Shown piece after piece: positions 36,588-44,768 of a stretch of 64,000 bases of DNA. The DNA comes from Allomuricauda ruestringensis DSM 13258 (lineage in GTDB: Bacteria; Bacteroidota; Bacteroidia; Flavobacteriales; Flavobacteriaceae): the NCBI RefSeq assembly GCF_000224085.1, contig NC_015945.1, positions 1,995,501 to 2,059,500 of the forward strand. Reading direction: 5' to 3'. Positions within the stretch are counted from its first letter, which is position 1; each line of letters opens with the position of its first letter. Below the pieces are notes generated by a model. The model was not told where the DNA came from, searched no databases, and saw only the letters and a list, made by a program, of their open reading frames with translations. The translations under genes and the position numbers were made by a program.

Positions 36588-38339
36588 ATGGCGTCGCATT
36601 ACGAAGCACCTATTCGAAAGCCCTTAGTGGTCGGAGACAAAGGATACCACGATGTAACAGTGGACATTGCCCGTCCGGTTGAGGGAAAGGCCAATAAACA
36701 ATGGTGGATTGTATTCTCCATTGCATTAGTGGCATTCCTCTGGGGTCTAGGATGTATCATTTATACCGTTTCCACGGGTATTGGGGTTTGGGGTCTTAAC
36801 CGAACCGTAAACTGGGCCTGGGATATCACCAACTTTGTATGGTGGGTAGGTATTGGTCACGCAGGGACACTTATTTCGGCTGTACTCTTGCTTTTCCGTC
36901 AAAAATGGAGAATGGCGATTAACCGTTCTGCCGAGGCGATGACCATTTTCTCGGTAATTCAGGCAGGTTTGTTCCCGATTATCCACATGGGACGTCCATG
37001 GTTGGGCTACTGGGTGCTTCCCATCCCTAACCAATTCGGTTCGCTTTGGGTAAACTTTAACTCGCCCTTGCTTTGGGACGTGTTTGCGATTTCAACCTAT
37101 CTTTCGGTATCATTGGTATTCTGGTGGACAGGACTGTTGCCTGATTTTGCCATGATTCGTGATAGAGCCGTAAAACCATTCCAAAAGAAAATATACAGTC
37201 TGTTGAGCTTTGGTTGGACAGGACGTGCAAAGGATTGGCAACGTTTTGAAGAGGTTTCCTTGGTATTGGCCGGTTTGGCCACACCTTTGGTGCTTTCGGT
37301 ACACACCATTGTATCCTTTGACTTTGCTACCTCGGTAATTCCGGGATGGCACACCACCATTTTCCCACCGTACTTTGTTGCTGGTGCGATTTTCTCTGGA
37401 TTTGCCATGGTGAACACACTTTTGATCATAATGCGTAAAGTGTGCAGCCTTGAAGCCTATATCACCGTACAGCATATCGAATTGATGAACATTGTGATTA
37501 TGATTACAGGTTCCATTGTAGGATGTGCCTATATCACGGAGTTGTTCATTGCGTGGTATTCCGGTGTGGAATACGAGCAGTACGCCTTCTTGAACAGGGC
37601 TACAGGACCTTATTGGTGGGCTTACTGGTCCATGATGACCTGTAACGTGTTCTCTCCACAGTTTATGTGGTTCAAAAAATTGCGTACCAGCATCATGTTC
37701 TCCTTCTTTATCTCTATTGTGGTGAACATAGGTATGTGGTTCGAGCGCTTTGTAATCATCGTAACCTCATTGCACAGGGATTACTTGCCATCTTCTTGGA
37801 CCATGTTCTCCCCAACTTTTGTGGATATCGGAATTTTTGTCGGAACCATCGGTTTCTTCTTTGTACTGTTCCTTTTGTACTCAAGAACATTCCCTGTAAT
37901 TGCTCAAGCGGAGGTAAAATCAATCTTGAAATCATCAGGGGAGAAATACAAAAAACTAAGGGATGCAGGAAAGCCTTTGTATCAAATGCCACAAGGTGTA
38001 AACAAGGTGGTCCGCTATGATGAGCCCATTACTGATGATGTTTTGATGGGCGAGCCCAAACCAACGGTTGGCGATAAAGTAGGAGTTTCTGAATTGTTGA
38101 GCGCTATCGGAACTTTTGATTCGGCAACAGAAACCCCCGACGATTTGAAAAAAATAAAAGGTGTAGGTCCGGAAATGGAGCGTACCTTGAACGAGATAGG
38201 AATTTTCACCTATGCACAGGTCGCTAGAATGACTGAAAAAGAGTATGATTTGCTGGACTCCATTACAGGAAGATTCCCAGGCCGTGCGCAGCGCGATGAT
38301 TGGGCGGGTCAAGCAAAGTTGTTAAACGATAAAAAATAA
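36588..38339 (+). CDS. actC: ActC quinol-binding membrane subunit with C-terminal helix-hairpin-helix domain
   Basis: NrfD/PsrC-type protein, 583 residues. About ten transmembrane helices span 45-440 (for example WWIVFSIALVAFLWGLGCIIYTV and IGHAGTLISAVLLLF), with the quinol-site region near MGRPWLGYW. The last 66 residues (from about 518) are soluble and contain LKKIKGVGPEMERTLNEIGI followed by GRFPGRAQRDDWAGQAK. That is a helix-hairpin-helix module like those appended to some NADH dehydrogenase and ribosomal proteins, and it is not part of classical ActC. Third gene of the operon. Confidence 0.93.
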   Translation: MASHYEAPIRKPLVVGDKGYHDVTVDIARPVEGKANKQWWIVFSIALVAFLWGLGCIIYTVSTGIGVWGLNRTVNWAWDITNFVWWVGIGHAGTLISAVLLLFRQKWRMAINRSAEAMTIFSVIQAGLFPIIHMGRPWLGYWVLPIPNQFGSLWVNFNSPLLWDVFAISTYLSVSLVFWWTGLLPDFAMIRDRAVKPFQKKIYSLLSFGWTGRAKDWQRFEEVSLVLAGLATPLVLSVHTIVSFDFATSVIPGWHTTIFPPYFVAGAIFSGFAMVNTLLIIMRKVCSLEAYITVQHIELMNIVIMITGSIVGCAYITELFIAWYSGVEYEQYAFLNRATGPYWWAYWSMMTCNVFSPQFMWFKKLRTSIMFSFFISIVVNIGMWFERFVIIVTSLHRDYLPSSWTMFSPTFVDIGIFVGTIGFFFVLFLLYSRTFPVIAQAEVKSILKSSGEKYKKLRDAGKPLYQMPQGVNKVVRYDEPITDDVLMGEPKPTVGDKVGVSELLSAIGTFDSATETPDDLKKIKGVGPEMERTLNEIGIFTYAQVARMTEKEYDLLDSITGRFPGRAQRDDWAGQAKLLNDKK

Positions 38340-38341
38340 TT

Positions 38342-38869
38342 ATGGCATCAAAAGTTATACAAGCACTTTACAACGATGACGATGTGTTGATGCATGCCGT
38401 AAAAAAGGTTAGGGCAGAGCACCATCATATTGAGGAAGTGTACACTCCGTTTCCTGTTCACGGTCTGGACAAGGCGATGGGACTGGCGGATACCCGAATA
38501 GCTATTACCTCTTTCCTATACGGATGTTTGGGGTTGACGGTTGCCGTAGTTATGATGAACTATATCATGATCGAGGATTGGCCACAGGATATCGGTGGTA
38601 AGCCAAGCTTTAGCTACTTGGAAAACATGCCGGCCTTTGTTCCGATTATGTTCGAGCTTACGGTTTTCTTTGCGGCCCACTTAATGGTGATTACTTTTTA
38701 CCTAAGAAGTAGAATGTGGCCGTTTAAAAAAGCAGAAAATCCCGATAAACGTACGACCGACGACCACTTTTTAATGGAAATTGGGTTGCACGATAACGAA
38801 AATGAACTTGCCGATTTGTTGTGGGAAACAGGTGCGGTAGAAGTAAAAGTTACAGAAAAGGAGTCTTAA
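38342..38869 (+). CDS. actD: ActD (DUF3341) membrane subunit of alternative complex III
   Basis: 175 residues with two transmembrane helices (about 55-80 and 98-120) and the ActD signature VYTPFPVHGLDKAMGL near residue 37, where the family's conserved FP-x-H loop sits. The C-terminal cytoplasmic segment is acidic. The gene starts 2 nt after actC's stop, which suggests translational coupling. It is thought to tie the ActC/ActF helices together in the complex. Confidence 0.92.
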   Translation: MASKVIQALYNDDDVLMHAVKKVRAEHHHIEEVYTPFPVHGLDKAMGLADTRIAITSFLYGCLGLTVAVVMMNYIMIEDWPQDIGGKPSFSYLENMPAFVPIMFELTVFFAAHLMVITFYLRSRMWPFKKAENPDKRTTDDHFLMEIGLHDNENELADLLWETGAVEVKVTEKES

Positions 38870-38873
38870 TAAT

Positions 38874-39443
38874 ATGAAGCAATTAGGTAAAATAAGTGTT
38901 GCTTTGGTCTTGGCGATGTTCGCAGCCTCTTGCGCGGATAAGAGCAGTCCAAACTACCAATTCATGCCAAACATGTACGAACCTGTAGGATATGAGACCT
39001 ATCAAGGTGTGGACAATGGGTTGTTCCCCGATGGAACAGAGGCCCTATTGCCACCAGAAGGTACTATCTCCAGAGGATACATGCCCTATGAGTTTGAAAA
39101 CACTCCGGAAGGTAAAGAACTAGCAAGATTGAACACAAGCCCTTTGGATTCCCTAAAACAAGAAGAGAACTTGGCAAAAGGAGCAGAGCTTTATGCAATT
39201 TATTGTGCCGTATGCCATGGATCAAAAGGGGATGGGCAAGGCAATCTTGTGAAGAGAGAAAAAATATTGGGTGTTCCCAGCTATGATGACGTAGCTAGAG
39301 ATATTACTGTTGGAACCACATATCACGCGATTTATTACGGATTGAACTCCATGGGCTCATACGCCTCTCAGTTCGCCAGTGAAGAAGAGATGTGGCAAGT
39401 GTCCGAATATGTAATGAAGTTAAAGGAAGACCTAACAAAATAA
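38874..39443 (+). CDS. actE: ActE monohaem cytochrome c lipoprotein
   Basis: 189 residues. A lipoprotein leader (MKQLGKISVALVLAMFAASC, Cys about 20) anchors it on the outer face of the inner membrane. A single CAVCH near residue 117 with the flanking YAIYCAVCHGSKGDGQGNLVKRE gives one haem c; Met near GLNSMGSYAS is the likely sixth ligand. It relays electrons from ActA to the oxidase. The gene begins 4 nt after actD. Confidence 0.93.
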   Translation: MKQLGKISVALVLAMFAASCADKSSPNYQFMPNMYEPVGYETYQGVDNGLFPDGTEALLPPEGTISRGYMPYEFENTPEGKELARLNTSPLDSLKQEENLAKGAELYAIYCAVCHGSKGDGQGNLVKREKILGVPSYDDVARDITVGTTYHAIYYGLNSMGSYASQFASEEEMWQVSEYVMKLKEDLTK

Positions 39444-39460
39444 TAGGATAAGAAGAAACT

Positions 39461-40798
39461 ATGTACACCTTTTCAAACAAACTTAGAATAGGATCTTTCA
39501 TAGCCATGGGGCTTGGATTTATATTCCTTGTAATTGGTTTTATGTCTGCCCCATCAACTGTAGAAGAGGCCAAGGCCATTGTAGCAGTACATGACGATGG
39601 TCATGGTGGAGGGCATGCAGAGGAAGCAACCAACAGCCATGGTGAAGAACAAGGTCACGGTGCAGAAGCTTCGCACGGGGAAGAGCACGACGCTTCCCAC
39701 GACACACATTTATTGCACCAATTGCAAAACAGACCATGGTCTGCACTATACGTAGCTGCATTCTTTTTCTTTATGATATCATTGGGCGTTTTGGCCTTCT
39801 ACGCCATACAGCGCGCCGCACAAGCAGGTTGGTCCCCATTGCTCTTTAGGGTCATGGAAGGGATTACAGCTTATCTGGTTCCAGGTGGAATCATTGTATT
39901 TGTGATTTTATTGCTGTCCACATTGCACATGAACCACATGTTTGTATGGATGGACCCCGAAGTAGTGGCCCACGATAAATTGCTGCAAGGTAAAGCAGGG
40001 TATTTGAACCCGACCTTCTTTTTGATAAGAGCGGCCATATTCTTGGGTGGATGGATTTTTTACCGTCAATATTCAAGAAAACTGTCCTTGGCACAGGATG
40101 AGTCCGATGATAACAGCAACTTTGTAAAAAACTTTAGATGGTCCGCTGGTTTCTTGGTATTCTATTTGGTAACCGAATCCATGATGTCCTGGGACTGGAT
40201 TATGAGTGTAGATCCACACTGGTTCAGTACCCTGTTCGGGTGGTATGTGTTTGCCAGTATGTTCGTTTCGGGCATTACAGTAATTGCAATGGTAACCGTT
40301 TACCTAAAATCAAAAGGATACTTGGAAGATGTAAACGACAGCCATATCCACGATTTGGCCAAGTTTATGTTCGGTATCAGTATCTTCTGGGCCTACCTTT
40401 GGTTCGCCCAGTTTATGTTGATTTGGTATGCGGATATACCAGAAGAGGTAACCTATTTCGTGGCAAGGATTCAAGATTATAACTTGCCATTCTTTGGAAT
40501 GCTGGCCTTGAACTTTATATTCCCATTGTTGGTACTTATGAACAGCGATTACAAAAGAATTAACTGGTTTGTTATCATGACCGGTATTGTGCTGTTATTT
40601 GGCCACTATATGGATATATTTAATATGATAATGCCTGCAACGGTTGGCGACCAATGGTATATTGGATTGCCAGAGATTGGTGGTATTTTGTTCTTCGGAG
40701 GTTTGTTTGTGTTCTGGGTGTTCACAGCTTTGACCAAGGCACCATTGCAGCCCAAACGAAACCCATTCATTGAGGAGAGTAGACATTTTCATTATTAA
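39461..40798 (+). CDS. actF: ActF membrane subunit with His-rich loop
   Basis: 445 residues, about ten transmembrane helices, structurally a partner of ActC. The helix-1 segment FIAMGLGFIFLVIGFM is followed by a 50-residue loop very rich in His, Glu and Gly (HDDGHGGGHAEE and repeats, about 45-90). Conserved later segments include STLHMNHMFVWMDP and SWDWIMSVDPHWFSTLFGWYVF. The loop is unusually metal-binding in character. It sits between actE and coxB in the operon. Confidence 0.92.
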   Translation: MYTFSNKLRIGSFIAMGLGFIFLVIGFMSAPSTVEEAKAIVAVHDDGHGGGHAEEATNSHGEEQGHGAEASHGEEHDASHDTHLLHQLQNRPWSALYVAAFFFFMISLGVLAFYAIQRAAQAGWSPLLFRVMEGITAYLVPGGIIVFVILLLSTLHMNHMFVWMDPEVVAHDKLLQGKAGYLNPTFFLIRAAIFLGGWIFYRQYSRKLSLAQDESDDNSNFVKNFRWSAGFLVFYLVTESMMSWDWIMSVDPHWFSTLFGWYVFASMFVSGITVIAMVTVYLKSKGYLEDVNDSHIHDLAKFMFGISIFWAYLWFAQFMLIWYADIPEEVTYFVARIQDYNLPFFGMLALNFIFPLLVLMNSDYKRINWFVIMTGIVLLFGHYMDIFNMIMPATVGDQWYIGLPEIGGILFFGGLFVFWVFTALTKAPLQPKRNPFIEESRHFHY

Positions 40799-40831
40799 TA
40801 CAATACGATTTAAGTCTTAGATAGATATACG

Positions 40832-41956
40832 ATGACTGCATTATTAACATTAACTGTTTTAGTACTGGTTGCGATTGCAATTTGGCAGATGACCAAGATT
40901 TTTGAACTATCGCAAACTAGAACAGAGTACGATGAGATTGCGAACGATTCCGATAACAAAAATAACGGCTACCTATTATTCGCCTTCCTGATTTTTATTT
41001 ACGGAATAACTATTTTCAGTTTTGCCAAGTATTATAAGATGCTTTTGCCCGAGGCTGCATCCGAACACGGGGCAGATTACGACCAATTGATGTGGGTCTC
41101 TTTCGCAATTATATTCTTTGTTCAAACCATAACCCAAGCTTTGCTCCATTATTTTGGATATAAGTATAGGGGACAAAAAGGTAGAAAAGCACTTTTCTTT
41201 GCCGATAACGACAGATTGGAGTTTATCTGGACCATTATTCCAGTAATTGTACTGGCAGGTCTGATTCTTTGGGGACTGTACACTTGGACCAATATCATGG
41301 ACATCAATGAAGACGATGATCCGTTGGTGGTGGAACTTTACGCACAACAATTTAACTGGACTGCCAGATACGGTGGGGACGACAACGTTCTTGGTGAAGC
41401 CAATGTTCGTTTGATCGATATTGCCAATGCCAATGTACTTGGTTTGGATGAGTCCGACCCCAACGCAGAAGATGACATTATTGTAAAAGAATTGCACTTG
41501 CCCGTAGGTAGAAAAGTAAACTTTAAAATGAGGTCACAAGATGTACTGCACTCGGCATACATGCCCCACTTTAGAGCACAAATGAACTGTGTACCAGGTA
41601 TGATTACCCAGTTCTCTTTTACGCCAACAGTTACAACAGAGGAAATGCGTTTAAACCCAGATGTTGTGGACAAGGTAAAAAGAACCAATGCCATTAGGGC
41701 ACAAAAAGCAGCAGAAGGGATTCCAAATAACGACCCATGGGAGTTCGATTACATATTGCTGTGCAACAAAATATGCGGAAAATCCCATTATAACATGCAG
41801 ATGAAGATTATAGTGGAAACCGAGGAAGAGTTCAATAAATGGCTTGCTGAACAGAAAACCTTTAAAGAAACTGTTATGGTCGATGACACGGAGCAAGTAC
41901 TTAACTTGGAAGATGATGCTGATATCGAATTGAGCGAAACAGCTTCGGTAGAATAA
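40832..41956 (+). CDS. coxB: cytochrome c oxidase subunit II
   Basis: 374 residues. Three hydrophobic helices lie at about 1-20, 48-70 and 130-150. The cupredoxin domain includes DVLHSAYMPHFRAQMNCVPG (first CuA His) and the CuA loop CNKICGKSHYNMQMKI, whose two Cys, His and Met complete the CuA site. No cytochrome c domain is fused. The C-terminus adds an acidic tail. It accepts electrons from ActE or an equivalent cytochrome and hands them to CoxA. It immediately precedes coxA. Confidence 0.95.
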   Translation: MTALLTLTVLVLVAIAIWQMTKIFELSQTRTEYDEIANDSDNKNNGYLLFAFLIFIYGITIFSFAKYYKMLLPEAASEHGADYDQLMWVSFAIIFFVQTITQALLHYFGYKYRGQKGRKALFFADNDRLEFIWTIIPVIVLAGLILWGLYTWTNIMDINEDDDPLVVELYAQQFNWTARYGGDDNVLGEANVRLIDIANANVLGLDESDPNAEDDIIVKELHLPVGRKVNFKMRSQDVLHSAYMPHFRAQMNCVPGMITQFSFTPTVTTEEMRLNPDVVDKVKRTNAIRAQKAAEGIPNNDPWEFDYILLCNKICGKSHYNMQMKIIVETEEEFNKWLAEQKTFKETVMVDDTEQVLNLEDDADIELSETASVE

Positions 41957-41993
41957 CAAACAAAAGAGAATAACGAAAAAAATTAATTGGAAT

Positions 41994-43817
41994 ATGTCTG
42001 AAGTAGCCCATGTAAATCACGATGATCACCACGATGATCACGGACATCACCATAAGGAAACCTTCATAACAAAATATATTTTCAGTCAGGACCACAAGAT
42101 GATATCCAAGCAATATCTCATTACGGGTCTGATCATGGGATTCATAGGTATAGCCATGTCATTGTTGTTCAGAATGCAATTGGCTTGGCCGGGCGAGTCC
42201 TTTGGAATTTTTGAAGCTGTTTTGGGCAAATGGGCCCCAGACGGTGTAATGGATGCCGATATCTATTTGGCATTGGTTACCATTCACGGTACATTAATGG
42301 TGTTCTTTGTATTAACGCAGGGATTGAGTGGTACCTTCAGTAACCTGTTGATTCCATTGCAAATCGGTGCCAGGGATATGGCATCAGGATTCATGAACAT
42401 GGTTTCTTACTGGATGTTCTTCGTATCCTCTGTGATCATGATTATTTCATTGTTCGTGGAAGCAGGACCTGCTGCTGCAGGTTGGACCATCTATCCACCC
42501 TTGAGTGCACTACCAATGGCCCAACCAGGTTCTGGTATGGGTATGACACTTTGGTTGGTGTCCATGGCAATTTTCATCGCATCTTCTTTGTTGGGATCGT
42601 TGAACTACATTGTTACAGTAATCAACCTAAGAACAAAGGGAATGTCCATGACACGTTTACCTTTGACAATCTGGGCATTTTTTGTAACCGCTATTATCGG
42701 TGTGGTTTCTTTCCCAGTATTGTTATCGGCAGCCTTGCTGTTGATTATGGACAGAAGCTTCGGTACATCTTTCTTCCTATCGGATATCTTTATCCAAGGT
42801 GAAGTATTGCATTACCAAGGAGGTTCCCCGGTATTGTACGAGCACTTGTTCTGGTTCTTGGGCCACCCCGAGGTATATATCGTATTGTTGCCAGCTTTGG
42901 GTATTACATCCGAAGTAATGTCAACCAACGCAAGAAAACCGATTTTTGGATATAGGGCGATGGTGGCATCCATCTTGGCGATTGCATTCCTGTCTACAAT
43001 TGTATGGGGACACCACATGTTCGTATCCGGTATGAACCCATTTTTGGGATCTGTATTTACATTTACAACCCTTTTGATCGCGATTCCATCAGCAGTAAAA
43101 GCATTTAACTATATCACGACCCTTTGGAAGGGCAACCTGCAGTTGAACCCTGCAATGTTGTTCTCCATTGGATTGGTGTCAACCTTCATTACAGGTGGTC
43201 TTACGGGGATTATTTTGGGAGATAGTACTTTGGATATCAACGTTCACGATACCTACTTCGTTGTAGCTCACTTCCACTTGGTAATGGGTATTTCGGCCTT
43301 GTACGGTATGTTCGCTGGTATTTATCACTGGTTCCCGAAAATGTTCCAAGGACGAATGATGAACAAGAACTTGGGTTACGTCCACTTTTGGATTACCGCA
43401 GTCTGTGCCTACGGGGTATTCTTCCCCATGCACTTTGTGGGAATGGCCGGTGTGCCACGTCGTTACTACGAGAATACTGCATTCCCGATGTTCGATGAGT
43501 TGACAAACGTCCAAGTATTGATGACCGTATTTGCACTTATTGCAGGTCTGGCGCAGCTGATATTCGTTTACAACTTTATCTCAAGTATTTTCTACGGTAA
43601 AAAAGGACCAATTAACCCTTGGAGTTCAAACACCCTGGAATGGACAACCCCTCAAGAGCACATCCACGGAAACTGGCCGGGGGAAATTCCACACGTTTAT
43701 CGTTGGGCTTACGATTACAGTAAAACTTATGAGAATGGTGAGTACATTATTGCAGGGCAGGATTTTGTTCCGCAAAACGTTCCACTTCAAGAGAACGAAG
43801 AAGAACTCAACCATTAA
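41994..43817 (+). CDS. coxA: cytochrome c oxidase subunit I
   Basis: 607 residues with twelve or more transmembrane helices. It is a haem-copper oxidase of the A type: FWFLGHPEVYIVLLP carries the copper His and cross-linked Tyr, GHHMFVSGM the next Cu His pair, and VVAHFHLVMG the haem His ligands. The N-terminal cytoplasmic tail is strongly His/Asp-rich (residues 5-22). Last gene of the act-cox operon, followed by a terminator. No subunit III gene follows here. Confidence 0.97.
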   Translation: MSEVAHVNHDDHHDDHGHHHKETFITKYIFSQDHKMISKQYLITGLIMGFIGIAMSLLFRMQLAWPGESFGIFEAVLGKWAPDGVMDADIYLALVTIHGTLMVFFVLTQGLSGTFSNLLIPLQIGARDMASGFMNMVSYWMFFVSSVIMIISLFVEAGPAAAGWTIYPPLSALPMAQPGSGMGMTLWLVSMAIFIASSLLGSLNYIVTVINLRTKGMSMTRLPLTIWAFFVTAIIGVVSFPVLLSAALLLIMDRSFGTSFFLSDIFIQGEVLHYQGGSPVLYEHLFWFLGHPEVYIVLLPALGITSEVMSTNARKPIFGYRAMVASILAIAFLSTIVWGHHMFVSGMNPFLGSVFTFTTLLIAIPSAVKAFNYITTLWKGNLQLNPAMLFSIGLVSTFITGGLTGIILGDSTLDINVHDTYFVVAHFHLVMGISALYGMFAGIYHWFPKMFQGRMMNKNLGYVHFWITAVCAYGVFFPMHFVGMAGVPRRYYENTAFPMFDELTNVQVLMTVFALIAGLAQLIFVYNFISSIFYGKKGPINPWSSNTLEWTTPQEHIHGNWPGEIPHVYRWAYDYSKTYENGEYIIAGQDFVPQNVPLQENEEELNH

Positions 43818-43838
43818 GAGTACATTTATATTAGTGAG

Positions 43839-43870
43839 AAGGCCCGTCCGTTTTTGGATGGGCTTTTTTT
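43839..43870 (+). terminator. terminator of the act-cox operon
   Basis: AAGGCCCGTCC pairs with GGATGGGCTT (one G-U) around a T-rich loop and is followed by a run of T. Confidence 0.85.
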
Positions 43871-43940
43871 GTTGGAATAGATTTTGAAGTGAATTGCATA
43901 TCTTTAAAAAGCATTTTCCTTCATCAAAAAGAGAACCATC

Positions 43941-44765
43941 ATGAAAAAGTTACTTATCCTACTGTTGATATTGACCCCGATACTTTCCATTGCTCAGCGT
44001 AAACCCAAAATAAAAGGTAGTAGAATCGTTACTGAAATAAGCGAGGAACTTCCACCCTTTACTGCCATTATGTTGAATGATGACCTTGAAATCACACTGA
44101 ATAAAGCGTTGGGGCCAGGCTATCACCTTATCGCGGATGATAATTTGATCGATATACTAAAATTTGAAGTGGAAGAGGGTACTTTAGTAATCAGTTCTTA
44201 CTACAATATCACAGCCAAAAAAGAATTGCAAATAACCGTTAACTATACCGAGCTACAAGCAATCACCTTAAAAAATGGTAGTATTCTCTCCAAGGATGTA
44301 ATTCAATCCAACGAATTGTTTGTGGATGGGTTCAACAATACCAAACTCGATATAAAGGCCAATGCAGCCGTAATGGATATAAATCTGGAAGATACGAGCA
44401 GCGGAGATTTTCATGTGGAAGTAGATTCTTTGAATATTAACCTGAACAAAAGGGCGCAAGCCTATGTTTATGCCCAACTCAATACTGGCGAATTGGACCT
44501 CGAGGGCAATTCCTCTCTGACCATGGAGGGCACATCCGAACGATTACAGGCCAATTTACTGGAATCTGCCAAGTACAGGGGCGAAAGTATGCAAATAGGC
44601 TCCTGTGAACTTAAGATTACCGGTAATGCCAATGCAAGGGTGTATGCATTTGGCGACATTAATATCAACTCCACGGGAAATGCCGGTATTTACCTCTACG
44701 GAACCCCGAAGATTACCATAGAGGAGTTTTTGGACACTTCCCAACTCATCAAAAAACAAGAGTGA
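43941..44765 (+). CDS. exported DUF2807 (GIN domain) protein
   Basis: 274 residues. A signal peptide (MKKLLILLLILTPILSIAQ) is followed by a right-handed beta-helix-like region in which short strands with Asn/Asp turns repeat (LKNGSILSKDVIQSNELFVDGFNNTKLDIKANA and GNANARVYAFGDININSTGNAGIYLYG). This is the putative auto-transporter adhesin head GIN family common in Bacteroidota. Function is unknown. Its stop codon is only 3 nt from the stop of the convergent acyl-CoA dehydrogenase gene, with no room for a separate terminator. Confidence 0.88.
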   Translation: MKKLLILLLILTPILSIAQRKPKIKGSRIVTEISEELPPFTAIMLNDDLEITLNKALGPGYHLIADDNLIDILKFEVEEGTLVISSYYNITAKKELQITVNYTELQAITLKNGSILSKDVIQSNELFVDGFNNTKLDIKANAAVMDINLEDTSSGDFHVEVDSLNINLNKRAQAYVYAQLNTGELDLEGNSSLTMEGTSERLQANLLESAKYRGESMQIGSCELKITGNANARVYAFGDININSTGNAGIYLYGTPKITIEEFLDTSQLIKKQE

Positions 44766-44768
44766 CGC

